From assembly GCA_900315435.1 (NCBI GenBank), contig OMYY01000007.1, forward strand, positions 1-64,000: a DNA stretch of 64,000 bases, written 5' to 3'. Under the pieces are notes generated by a model. The model made no database searches, had not been told where the DNA came from, and saw only the letters and a list, made by a program, of their open reading frames with translations. The translations under genes were made by a program, and so were the position numbers. Positions 43,628-51,791 of the stretch are shown in pieces (the stretch's first letter is position 1; each line of letters opens with the position of its first letter). This DNA is from an uncultured Spirochaetaceae bacterium. GTDB taxonomy: Bacteria; Spirochaetota; Spirochaetia; Sphaerochaetales; Sphaerochaetaceae.

Positions 43628-45799
43628 ATGGATAATGAACATGCTTTGAAAGATTTCTTTGTGTCAGAAATGAGTTCGACACAGAATCGTGCAACCGACG
43701 AGGGGATTGCTCTATCTCTTGCATATATCAACTTGGTGCTTGACCAAGTGAGGGATACGAATGTCTATTTCGATCCGAAGGTGTTCTATTGGGCAGGAAA
43801 GACGTCTTCTCGAGGTGATATCGTTTTCTATGGGTACGATTATGATGAAACAAGTCACACCTTTTCTTTGTTCTCAAGTGATTTTGATGCCGATTTTGAG
43901 AATGGACCGCACGTAGTCGGGAAAACGCTATTGATGGATCTCGCAGAGAAAGCAAGTCGATTTGTGACAGAGACCTTTGGGAAGGATTCTTCTATTTTCA
44001 AATCCAAGTTGGACAATGATGCGCTCGACTTGTATGAGTTGCTTGTTGCTCAAATGCGGACCCCTGAGGGAATCAATAAGATCAATTTGACCATCTTCAC
44101 CAATGGGCAACTCTCCAGTCGCATGAAAGAACTTCCCCAAAAAAGTCCGTTCAGTGGTATAGACTTAGCTGTTCAAGTGTGGGATATCGAACGCATTTTT
44201 GCCTTAAGTGAATCTTCTCAAGATCATGAGTCAAAGGTGATTTGTGCAGAAGACTATCCGGAATTGAACGGTGGTATTCCCTGTGTCGAAATTCCTCAGG
44301 ACCCGAGCAACCATTTCAAATGTTACCTCGGCTATGTTCCGGGACTGTTTCTTGCAAATATCTATCGAAAGTATGGTTCGACTATCTTGGAAGGCAATGT
44401 GCGGTCCTTCTTGTCAACCACTACATCCGTCAATAAGAATATTCAGAGTACCATCAACAAAGAACCGGCAAAGTTTTTTGTATATAACAACGGTATCGCG
44501 GTAACCTCTTCGGAGGTTGTATTATCGCCAGACCGAATGCGGATTGTATCAGTCAGAAACTTTCAGATAATTAATGGAGGACAGACTACTGCTTCTTTAG
44601 CGTATGCGGCGCTGAAAACGAAATCGGATCTTTCAAAAATTTCTGTCCAGATGAAATTGACGGAAATTGGTGACGACAACCAAGATGAATACAATAATAC
44701 AATTCAAGCAATTTCCCATTCCTCCAATAGCCAGAATAAAGTCTCGGAAGCGGATTTTTTTGCCAACCATCCATTCCACGTCGAAATGGAAAAAATCGCA
44801 ATGAGGACTCCGGCTACCAATCCTTCCGACAGGCACTTGACATATTGGTTTTATGAGCGTTCCAAAGGAAGCTACAAACAAAAGCTTATTTTCCAGTGTC
44901 AGACTACAGCTCAAAAAAACGATTTCAAGATGAAGTACTCAAAGGATCGTCTTGTCACAAAGCTTGATTTCGCAAAGTACTATAACACTTGGAAAGAGTT
45001 TCCAGATCAAGTCAGTAAAGGTGCAAATACTAATTTTATCCATTTGGCGAAACAGATAATTGATACGTGGGATACCAGTGCTGCAAAATACAATGCCTAC
45101 TTCTTTAAAGAAGTAATTGCGGTTGCAATCATGTTCCGGTGGCTTGAGAAGCATATTAACGTAAACAACCCTGATACCGATTGGTACAATGGTGGCTATC
45201 GTGCAAATATCATCACTTACGCACTATCCAGTCTTTTTTATTTGATTCGCACGAAGAAGGACGGGATGGTGTTGGACTTGGTTCGTATTTGGAATGAGCA
45301 GGATGTTCCTACCTGCCTCGCCAGAGTTTTGTTATGTCTTTCCCGTCAGGTGTTCGATATCATCACTGGAGACCGTGATGTCGAGAACGTAACTCAGTGG
45401 TGTAAACGTAGCAAATGCTGGCAAACTGTTAAGGAGAGAATCGCGTCTTTCAGCATGCTTTCGTTCATTAACCCGTATTTGATTGACAGCACTGAAGCGG
45501 AAGAAGCATCAGCTGAAGCAACAATGGATCAAAAACAGATAATTAAGGATTCAACCCTTATCAGTGTTTTCGATGCGAATCATCCCATCGAAGCATGGCA
45601 GTCGTTGCTAGACTTCTGTAATGATTCTGCGAATCAAAGGGTACTTCGGATTAGCGAGGAGAGTCCCTATTTAAAATCGGTTCATCAGGTTGTGAGGTAC
45701 TCGCAACATCTCGTTTTTAATCTGACAAGTGTTGAACAGAAGCGGGCGCTTCTCCTTTGGAAAAGTGCTGAGGACTTTGGATGGAAGCCAGACAACTGA
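43628..45799 (+). CDS. AIPR-family protein (abortive infection phage resistance)
   Basis: A 723-residue protein with the AIPR domain (PF10592) in the middle: KFFVYNNGIAVTSSEV, VRNFQIINGGQTTASLAYA near residue 316, and AISHSSNSQNKVSEADFFAN. The family was first seen in lactococcal abortive-infection proteins and occurs in MORC-Z1 clusters; its biochemical role is not established. The N-terminal 150 residues (YWAGKTSSRGDIVFYGYDYD) may form another nuclease-like fold. The start at 43628 follows GGAGAAAGTGACA; an ATG at 43613 lies inside the preceding gene. Last gene of the four-gene operon. Confidence 0.85.
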   Translation: MDNEHALKDFFVSEMSSTQNRATDEGIALSLAYINLVLDQVRDTNVYFDPKVFYWAGKTSSRGDIVFYGYDYDETSHTFSLFSSDFDADFENGPHVVGKTLLMDLAEKASRFVTETFGKDSSIFKSKLDNDALDLYELLVAQMRTPEGINKINLTIFTNGQLSSRMKELPQKSPFSGIDLAVQVWDIERIFALSESSQDHESKVICAEDYPELNGGIPCVEIPQDPSNHFKCYLGYVPGLFLANIYRKYGSTILEGNVRSFLSTTTSVNKNIQSTINKEPAKFFVYNNGIAVTSSEVVLSPDRMRIVSVRNFQIINGGQTTASLAYAALKTKSDLSKISVQMKLTEIGDDNQDEYNNTIQAISHSSNSQNKVSEADFFANHPFHVEMEKIAMRTPATNPSDRHLTYWFYERSKGSYKQKLIFQCQTTAQKNDFKMKYSKDRLVTKLDFAKYYNTWKEFPDQVSKGANTNFIHLAKQIIDTWDTSAAKYNAYFFKEVIAVAIMFRWLEKHINVNNPDTDWYNGGYRANIITYALSSLFYLIRTKKDGMVLDLVRIWNEQDVPTCLARVLLCLSRQVFDIITGDRDVENVTQWCKRSKCWQTVKERIASFSMLSFINPYLIDSTEAEEASAEATMDQKQIIKDSTLISVFDANHPIEAWQSLLDFCNDSANQRVLRISEESPYLKSVHQVVRYSQHLVFNLTSVEQKRALLLWKSAEDFGWKPDN

Positions 45800-45810
45800 T
45801 TTTTCAGTTG
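45793..45810. terminator. Shared hairpin formed by two convergent stop codons
   Basis: CAACTGA (45793-45799) and TCAGTTG (45804-45810) form a perfect 7-bp stem with loop TTTT. Each arm encodes the last codons AAC-TGA of one of the two converging genes. It could end transcription from both sides, but it lacks a T-run. Confidence 0.5.
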
Positions 45811-46853
45811 AGACTTGCTGGTACGGAAGGGTAGGGACTATGCATGAAGGTCTTGAGTACAGCTTCCACAATGATTTGTGCCCCGACAGGAGGAACCGCC
45901 ATGCCTATTTGCTTTCGCACTTCTGTGATGCTACCCATAAATTCATAATCATCAGGGAAGGTTTGGAGTCGCGCTCGTTCTCTGTTGGAAAGTGATCTGT
46001 TTTCGCTCCAATGATACATACGAGTTCCGCCACCACCCGAACCAGTAACTGTATATGCGGGGAGCTCTGGGTCCAGTCGTTTATAAATGTTGCTGAGTTT
46101 TGCGCCTTTCACATGAAGAGCCAATTCTGGAGGAATCGGTGAATTGAATGCATTCATTCCTGGCTTGATGTATTTCAATCTTTCGATTACACGTGCTGAA
46201 TCTCGACCAATTTCATTATTGGGGACATTATCCGGGATGTCCATGAGTGCTTTGCTACTAGAGACGTGGGCATTGATAAAATTTGGTTTGGGTACCTTGA
46301 ATTCAAGCGCAAGGTTATTTCTGATTCCAACAATGATTACCCTGTGCCTTGTTTGTGGTATGCCGTAATCTTCAAACTTATAGAGATTTGCGCATAAACG
46401 GTATCCGCTATCTTCAAGAGCATCTAAGATTATTTTGAATGCTTTTCCCTTATTAGATGACCGAATTCCTCCTACATTTTCGGCGATGAACCAATCTGGT
46501 TTGAATATATGGAGTACCTTGACGCCATATTGGTATAGGCCTCCATATTTTCCATCTAAACCTTTATGTTCTCCCACGATAGAGAAATCGTTACAGGGAA
46601 AGCCGAAGGCGAACGCATTGATTTTAGGAAGCTTGGCGAAGTCCAAGGTCCGTACGTCTTGGCATATGACCGAAGAAGGCTTGTCAGGACAGATGTTCCT
46701 TGTATAGGTCAGACAAGTGCTTTTGTCATAATCCGAAGACCATTTATGAACCACTTTTGCGCCTTGCACATGAGCATGAGTGGCTCCCCAGGCAAGCCCT
46801 CCAGGTCCACAGAACAATTCACCTAATTGGAATACAATTTTTTCTGAAAACAT
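45804..46853 (-). CDS. DNA (cytosine-5) methyltransferase, second copy
   Basis: A 349-residue C5-cytosine methyltransferase. Motif I is ELFCGPGGLAWG, motif IV GFPCNDFS (catalytic Cys at 87), motif VI ENVGG, motif VIII QTRHRVIIVG, and motif X near VGAQIIVEAV. The catalytic loop reads PCNDFS rather than PCQPFS, and the target domain is short. It lies 69 nt downstream of the Dcm-like gene on the same strand, so the two may be cotranscribed. It may protect a second site or belong to the MORC-Z1 set. The ATG at 46853 is chosen; a GTG at 46922 would give 23 more residues but has no ribosome-binding site. Confidence 0.88.
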   Translation of the reverse strand: MFSEKIVFQLGELFCGPGGLAWGATHAHVQGAKVVHKWSSDYDKSTCLTYTRNICPDKPSSVICQDVRTLDFAKLPKINAFAFGFPCNDFSIVGEHKGLDGKYGGLYQYGVKVLHIFKPDWFIAENVGGIRSSNKGKAFKIILDALEDSGYRLCANLYKFEDYGIPQTRHRVIIVGIRNNLALEFKVPKPNFINAHVSSSKALMDIPDNVPNNEIGRDSARVIERLKYIKPGMNAFNSPIPPELALHVKGAKLSNIYKRLDPELPAYTVTGSGGGGTRMYHWSENRSLSNRERARLQTFPDDYEFMGSITEVRKQIGMAVPPVGAQIIVEAVLKTFMHSPYPSVPASLN

Positions 46854-46922
46854 AAAATTCCAGTATACCTTACCAAAAAGCAAAACAAAATGGCAGCCCC
46901 TTTTGGGGGGTAATAGATGCAC

Positions 46923-48101
46923 TTAATAATCGTATGGGAATGTTTTCGGCTTTTCCAAATTTTCTGTAGGCCTTGTTCTTAAGTCTAAGGAACCAAGGCT
47001 TTTCAGCTTCTGTACTACGAGATGGGCTACGGATGTCATCAACGGCACTACCACAGAATTGCCGAACTGTTTGTATGCTTGAGTATCACATACAACGATC
47101 TTAAAAGAGTCGGGAAAGCCTTGCAGCCGAGCACATTCGCGTGGAGTCAAACGTCTTGGAGTTTGGCCTTCTCCTCTCCTAATTAGTATTTCAGACCCAT
47201 CCTTGTAATATCGAGCGCTCAAAGTCCGAGATATTCCAGAAAGATCTGGCAAACCATACCCGAACCCGTTTCCTGCAGCCTTGTGTTTGGCGGCATACTG
47301 TTGAAGGTAAGCCCAGAGATGGTCGGTCAAAATGTATTTTGGGTCAGGATCTTTCTCGAGTATATCCTTGAGTTGTGGTTGGGGTTTTACCGGTTTGACA
47401 TCAAAATTGAACTCCACGTTTTTCCCATAGCGTTTCCTATCAAATCCAATGATAAGAACTCGTTCTCTGTGTTGGGGTACGAACATTTGGCCATCAAGAA
47501 TCTGGGTATGCACATCATAATCTAGTTCCTCCAATGACTCCATGATGACTTTCCATGTATTTCCATGGTCATGACTTCGGAGATTTTTCACATTTTCCAG
47601 CATGAAGGCTTTGGGCCTTTTTTCTGCAATAATCCGGCACACATCAAAAAACAAAGTGCCTTGTGTCTTGTCCTTGAATCCGGTGGCGCGACCAAGACTA
47701 TTTTTTTTGGATACCCCGGCGATAGAGAAGGGTTGACAAGGAAACCCAGCCACAAGGATATCATGATTCGGAATATCTTTCTCATTGATATGCGTGATAT
47801 CGCCATAAGGAATGACTCCAAAATTGGCGTAGTAAGTTTTTTGGCACTGCTTGTCCCATTCGCTTGAGAATACACAAGTGCCTCCACATGATTCGTATGC
47901 TATCCGCATGCCTCCAATTCCGGCAAAGAGGTCAATGAAGGTAAAATCTCCAGTTCCTGGTTTCTCACGTTCGAACTTGTTAACATAGGCAATCAACGCG
48001 TCTTGTATTACTTTCTGAGGAGTGGTGTTCAGTATGTTCGCAAGTTTTTCAGCTTGCTCAACGATATTATCGTCAAAGCGGCAATGGAATTGTTTAGACA
48101 T
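46923..48101 (-). CDS. DNA (cytosine-5) methyltransferase, Dcm/M.EcoRII-like with N-terminal ribbon-helix-helix-like region
   Basis: A 392-residue methyltransferase. Residues 3-44 ([21 protein letters not shown], then [13 protein letters not shown]) read as a strand and two helices, like a CopG/MetJ ribbon-helix-helix DNA-binding unit. The catalytic domain follows: [11 protein letters not shown] (55-65), PCQPFS (121-126), [17 protein letters not shown] and QFGNSVVVP. With an EcoRII-type endonuclease divergently encoded, CCWGG or a close variant is the likely target. AGGAG lies 5 nt before the ATG. The N-terminal region may repress the divergent promoter, as M.EcoRII is known to do to its own promoter. 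Confidence 0.9.
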   Translation of the reverse strand: MSKQFHCRFDDNIVEQAEKLANILNTTPQKVIQDALIAYVNKFEREKPGTGDFTFIDLFAGIGGMRIAYESCGGTCVFSSEWDKQCQKTYYANFGVIPYGDITHINEKDIPNHDILVAGFPCQPFSIAGVSKKNSLGRATGFKDKTQGTLFFDVCRIIAEKRPKAFMLENVKNLRSHDHGNTWKVIMESLEELDYDVHTQILDGQMFVPQHRERVLIIGFDRKRYGKNVEFNFDVKPVKPQPQLKDILEKDPDPKYILTDHLWAYLQQYAAKHKAAGNGFGYGLPDLSGISRTLSARYYKDGSEILIRRGEGQTPRRLTPRECARLQGFPDSFKIVVCDTQAYKQFGNSVVVPLMTSVAHLVVQKLKSLGSLDLRTRPTENLEKPKTFPYDY

Positions 48102-48119
48102 GGAAGCTCCTGGGAATGG

Positions 48120-48131
48120 TTTGGTACCAAA
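48120..48131. promoter_or_regulatory. Candidate operator between methyltransferase and endonuclease genes
   Basis: TTTGGTACCAAA is a perfect 12-bp palindrome in the 114-nt divergent gap. It lies just downstream of the methyltransferase -10 and at or within the spacer of the endonuclease-side promoter, so one bound repressor could control both. The ribbon-helix-helix-like part of the methyltransferase is the obvious candidate repressor. Confidence 0.5.
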
Positions 48132-48139
48132 TTGTTCCC

Positions 48140-48145
48140 TATAAT
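48140..48145 (+). promoter_or_regulatory. -10 element of endonuclease-side promoter
   Basis: A perfect TATAAT, with only a weak -35 (TGGTTT at 48117-48122, 17-nt spacer) overlapping the palindrome. It lies 70 nt before the endonuclease start at 48216. Confidence 0.45.
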
Positions 48146-48169
48146 ACCACCTAGCCTAAGAATAAACAA
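48141..48169 (-). promoter_or_regulatory. Promoter of the Dcm-like methyltransferase gene
   Basis: On the minus strand TTGTTT (48169-48164), a 17-nt spacer and TATTAT (48146-48141). The element overlaps the plus-strand TATAAT, so the two promoters compete for polymerase. Confidence 0.6.
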
Positions 48170-48215
48170 TAAAAATGCATCACGAAATATTAGATCCTGT
48201 GCTACTTTTATTCAT

Positions 48216-49388
48216 ATGAGTGGCGAAAGAGATTTGATCGTACAAGATGTGATTCGTTTCATAAGCGAATGCAAGTTTTCGTTCTTCAAATATATTACAG
48301 CTAATGAGACAGGGGAAAACGGTTCCCACCAGGCAGGCATTTTCATTCCAAAGAAAATTGCTAGGGCAATGTTTGGGCTGAACTGTTTGAAAGGGTCGAA
48401 CGAGGATCGATTTGTACACATCCGTTGGGAACCCTATGATGTTGATACAACCAGTCGGATTGTTTATTACGGACAAGGCTCAAGGGATGAAGCACGCCTG
48501 ACCCGTTTTGGAAAAGGGTTCTTCCTTAGTAACGACAGCAATCTGATTGGTAGCATGCTGGTAATGGGAACTACTGAAGATTCTACCGAATTTAAAGCAT
48601 TTGTTATCCAGACAGATGAAGGAGAGGAAACTTTCCTCAATGCATTTGGTTTTTCTCCTGTGAATGCCTGTATGCTGATTGAAGCCGGGCAATTAAAGGA
48701 AGAAAGGGACACAATAATTGAAAACTATCTCTCTCAAATTGGGGACAAGTTCCCAGAATCCGCCCAAATATCCGCTTGGAGTGAGATTGTATGCAGTGGT
48801 TCAGTTCCATACGGCAAGAGCTATGATACGCTTCTTCTTGAATATACGCAGACAGAATATGCTCTGTTCCGGAAAATCGAGGAAAAGCTTTATTTGCCGA
48901 TAATTAAGAGAGGCTTCTCCTCCATGAAAGATTTCTTGGATCTTTCTCTTGCCTTGCAGAATAGACGAAAGAGTAGAGCAGGAAAATCTCTCGAACATCA
49001 TCTTGCATTCTTGTTCAGAATGGCAAAACTTCGGTTTGAAGAACAAGTAATAACAGAAGACAAGAAAAAGCCTGACTTCGTTTTCCCGGGAGGAAAAGAA
49101 TATCATGATCCGAATTTTCCTGCAAATAAGCTAGTTGTATTAGGAGCAAAAACTACTTGTAAGGATCGATGGAGACAGGTGGTAACCGAAGCAGACAGGG
49201 TAACAACAAAATACCTTTGCACTTTGCAGCAGGGTAATTCGCCAGCACAAATGAAAGAAATGGCTGATTCCCATGTGAAACTCGTGGTGCCAAAGGCATA
49301 CATTAAAGCATACCCTAAGGAATGGCAGAGCTCGCTTTTGAGTCTTGATAGTTTTATTCAGTTTGTAAAAGAGACAAGCATACGATAA
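48216..49388 (+). CDS. EcoRII-type (type IIE) restriction endonuclease
   Basis: A 390-residue protein with both EcoRII domains; R.EcoRII itself is 404 residues. The N-terminal effector-binding, B3-like domain has FFKYITANETGENGSHQAGIFIPK (residues 23-46). The C-terminal PD-(D/E)XK catalytic domain has KKPDFVFPGG with Asp near 287 and LGAKTTCKDRWRQV with Lys near 312, 25 residues apart as in EcoRII (Asp299, Lys324). Type IIE enzymes need two sites, one as effector. The ATG at 48216 has no ribosome-binding site, but the upstream frame overlaps the divergent gene. Partner of the Dcm-like methyltransferase. Confidence 0.88.
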   Translation: MSGERDLIVQDVIRFISECKFSFFKYITANETGENGSHQAGIFIPKKIARAMFGLNCLKGSNEDRFVHIRWEPYDVDTTSRIVYYGQGSRDEARLTRFGKGFFLSNDSNLIGSMLVMGTTEDSTEFKAFVIQTDEGEETFLNAFGFSPVNACMLIEAGQLKEERDTIIENYLSQIGDKFPESAQISAWSEIVCSGSVPYGKSYDTLLLEYTQTEYALFRKIEEKLYLPIIKRGFSSMKDFLDLSLALQNRRKSRAGKSLEHHLAFLFRMAKLRFEEQVITEDKKKPDFVFPGGKEYHDPNFPANKLVVLGAKTTCKDRWRQVVTEADRVTTKYLCTLQQGNSPAQMKEMADSHVKLVVPKAYIKAYPKEWQSSLLSLDSFIQFVKETSIR

Positions 49389-49490
49389 TCGGGAAAAGCG
49401 AAGGTTCGAAACATAAAGTTGACACTGCGGCAAAACAACCGGAAGCGAATATGTTTTTTGTAGACTGAAATCATTAAAACCAAATTAATT

Positions 49491-49527
49491 TTGCCCCCTC
49501 TTGAACTGTTTTTCCAAGAGGGGGCAA
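49491..49527. terminator. Perfect 13-bp hairpin between convergent genes
   Basis: TTGCCCCCTCTTG and CAAGAGGGGGCAA pair without mismatch around an 11-nt loop. It sits between the endonuclease stop (49388) and the convergent GIY-YIG stop (49566). A T-run is lacking on both sides, but the stability and place suggest a two-way terminator. Confidence 0.6.
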
Positions 49528-49565
49528 TGCGGGTGATGGCATTTCCATCTTTCTGGTTATGATGT

Positions 49566-50438
49566 TCAGTATTTTTCGTTGCAATACTTATAGCTAGTAA
49601 GGTTGATTCCGCTCAATCTTTCGATGAGAGTTGAGAGGTTGATGTGCATGTCGAGTGCCCCGGTGTCCTTTCTGATGGCGAAACCCGTTGTGTTCATCTC
49701 TTTGACTTTGAATGTTCCATGAGGAATATACAGAACGACTAGGGTTCTTGCCTTCGTGTTGTTCAGAATAATGTACCAATCCTTGGCAAGGCATTCTTTT
49801 GGGGGGTTCAGCCAGCACTCGTCCTTGTCCAGACCCCTTGTCGCATAACTGAATAAGGCACCGTCATTGAATTGCCACCCATTATCTTTCAGGTATGTAA
49901 TAGCTGGCATTCTCTGCTTCGTACCAAATTTGAGTCTGGAGCTGATATCATCTCGTCTGGTTTTCAGCTTTGTGAGGTTGAGCAGATTGATGATGTCGAT
50001 AGCTTCCTCCAAAAAAGGTTGCAGATCAGCCTTTTGCATGTCGTCGATTTTCACCTTGTTTCCTAGGTTTTTATTCTCACACTTCAGGCTCTTTTCTTCC
50101 TTTGCAATGGCGATCAGGGAGGTCTCGAGGAAGTTGATGCCTGTCTGGGTCAAGGAATCGTCAGTCTTGGTGATCAAAACAACATTAGTCCACCACGGCT
50201 TTGACTTGTCGTGTTGCATGATGCGATTCATGAGGTCCGACGCCTCTCCAACGTATATCTGGCTTTCGGAAAGGAGGAGATAGACTCCGAACTGCTTGAG
50301 TTCCTTTAGTTTCGCAAGTTCCTTGATGCCTTCTCTGGGGGCGACATACATCACGCCTTGCCATCCTGTCGCAGTGACCCTCATCAGGCTGTGATAGTTT
50401 CCATTTTCGAAAAATAGGTTGACTCCTTTGCCGGACAT
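49566..50438 (-). CDS. GIY-YIG nuclease-family protein with DUF4357-like tail
   Basis: A 290-residue protein. The GIY-YIG core is FGVYLLLSESQIYVGEASDLMNRIMQH (about residues 50-76), with Tyr, Arg and later Glu (NFLETSLIA) in the expected order. The C-terminal half (AITYLKDNGWQFNDGALFSYATRGLD) resembles DUF4357-type modules found in such proteins. They are common in defence islands and probably bind or nick DNA. The ATG at 50438 lies 5 nt after GGAGG; an ATG at 50450 overlaps that site. It closes the AT-rich part of the island. Confidence 0.8.
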   Translation of the reverse strand: MSGKGVNLFFENGNYHSLMRVTATGWQGVMYVAPREGIKELAKLKELKQFGVYLLLSESQIYVGEASDLMNRIMQHDKSKPWWTNVVLITKTDDSLTQTGINFLETSLIAIAKEEKSLKCENKNLGNKVKIDDMQKADLQPFLEEAIDIINLLNLTKLKTRRDDISSRLKFGTKQRMPAITYLKDNGWQFNDGALFSYATRGLDKDECWLNPPKECLAKDWYIILNNTKARTLVVLYIPHGTFKVKEMNTTGFAIRKDTGALDMHINLSTLIERLSGINLTSYKYCNEKY

Positions 50439-50802
50439 GGCCACCTCCATAGAGGATTAGATCATGTGCAATCACGAAGATCAAGAGAAGTTTTTGCAAC
50501 GGGCAGAAAGATCAACGAACGAGAAAGGCGGTATCAAATGAACATATTTTATGAAGACTGAAATAGCGTGGAACGTTTATCAATGGATCTGAAGAATTTG
50601 TCCTCTATTTGATTAATACAATCATTCGATATGCATTAGTAAGAGATTTTGGATCAAAGGGCATGACTTTCTAAATTTCTTGAATGCTTCAGATTTAGAC
50701 TTTCTCTTTATTATCCTGACACTCTCTGCATTTCTGTATTGTTAAGAGTCCTGCGTTTGGTTCTGTCTTCCTTCGCTACCATGCAGTCAAGGGGGCACGA
50801 CG
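50439..50802. other. AT-rich intergenic region
   Basis: Upstream of both the GIY-YIG gene (minus) and the FHGTD protein (plus). I see no gene and no convincing promoter pair. It marks the change back to GC-rich sequence. Confidence 0.5.
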
Positions 50803-51666
50803 ATGTGCATGAAGGAAGAAGCAGAAACAACTTTGGCTTTGACATTAGACTTGGCCGATAGGAAACATGGAACTGTCTACAAGTGTGGAGAAGGGGGAAG
50901 CGGGTTGCTGCCCGGTCAGCTTCGGGAGTATCTGTCGAGGCAGTTTCCGTCAGACGAGACGATGGTACCGGTACCGGTGTTCCATGGTACGGACCGCAAT
51001 GTGCTGGAAATAGAACAGGAAGATATCCCCATGTTCCGGGATAATCTCTGGTTTGCCGCAAAGGAACTCTACCACATGCTCAGGGAAAGTCCATGGAAGT
51101 ACAGTGCCGTCCTGTACCCGCATGAGAAAGATTCTTGGGATTTGCTTGGCAGGTACACGGATCTCGACCAGGAAGACCTGCGTGAGGTCATGGAGTGGAT
51201 CATGCCGGAGCTGTTTGCCCATGGAGGTGCAGAGACCCCGGCGCTCTATGTCTCGTCGCTGGATGACGCGCTCGTCTATGCGCCAATGGCCTCCCATTTC
51301 GGCATCATCGGCCACTGTGCCCACACACTGGCGACTGCCGCGCGGACCTTGTTTGACGCGTCCACATTCACTCCGGAATTGAAGAAGGCCCTTGCGTTCG
51401 TCGATGTGTTCGATGCCACCGAGTCACGCCCGGTGGTGCTGATGTTCTGCAAGTTGGCCCGGTCCTCGATGGTGCACGCGGATGGAAGGGCGGTTGAGCC
51501 TTGCGAATACCTTGAGCCCATGACCAAGAAGGAGTGTGACTGGAAGTACACCAAGCCGCTTTCCCTTTCCGACGGGGTGGAGCTGAAGATCACCCAGTCG
51601 GACTTGGAGGAGTTCCGGCAGGTACTGGCTGAGTTCTTCGGGGAACCGGATGTGCCAGGAGCGTGA
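50803..51666 (+). CDS. FHGTD-motif protein 1, possible ADP-ribosyltransferase fold
   Basis: A 287-residue protein of unknown family. It shares three blocks with the protein at 57651: VPVPVFHGTDRNVLEI (55-70), ALYVSSLDDALVYA with HFGIIGHCAHTLATAAR (147-181), and RPVVLMFCKL (209-218). A hydrophobic strand ending in HGT, then a strand with Y-V-S followed by A-x-x-Y-A, is the order seen in H-Y-E ADP-ribosyltransferases (His of HGT for NAD, Tyr of the second strand). A later CEYLEP could give the Glu. This fold call is only inference. A GGGGG ribosome-binding site precedes the ATG. It lies upstream of the giant helicase and is separated from it by a terminator. Confidence 0.4.
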   Translation: MCMKEEAETTLALTLDLADRKHGTVYKCGEGGSGLLPGQLREYLSRQFPSDETMVPVPVFHGTDRNVLEIEQEDIPMFRDNLWFAAKELYHMLRESPWKYSAVLYPHEKDSWDLLGRYTDLDQEDLREVMEWIMPELFAHGGAETPALYVSSLDDALVYAPMASHFGIIGHCAHTLATAARTLFDASTFTPELKKALAFVDVFDATESRPVVLMFCKLARSSMVHADGRAVEPCEYLEPMTKKECDWKYTKPLSLSDGVELKITQSDLEEFRQVLAEFFGEPDVPGA

Positions 51667-51694
51667 ATCCACCTGACGCACTGCGTGCTTTCGG

Positions 51695-51728
51695 GAACCT
51701 TATGGAATGACCCCATGAGGTTCTCTTT
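51695..51728 (+). terminator. Terminator-like hairpin after FHGTD protein 1
   Basis: GAACCTTATGG and CCATGAGGTTC pair over 11 bp (one T-G wobble) around a 7-nt loop, followed by TCTTTC. It would isolate or attenuate transcription into the helicase gene. Confidence 0.55.
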
Positions 51729-51791
51729 CATTCCAAAGGGCTGTAATCGATACCTTCTTCTGGTTGTTTTGATAAGAAAGAGGGTTCAGCC

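Noticed and set aside
38380-49388. Assignment to DISARM or BREX
   Set aside because: The hallmark genes (drmA/drmB; pglZ/brxC) are absent. The genes present fit the MORC-Z1 restriction type plus an EcoRII system.
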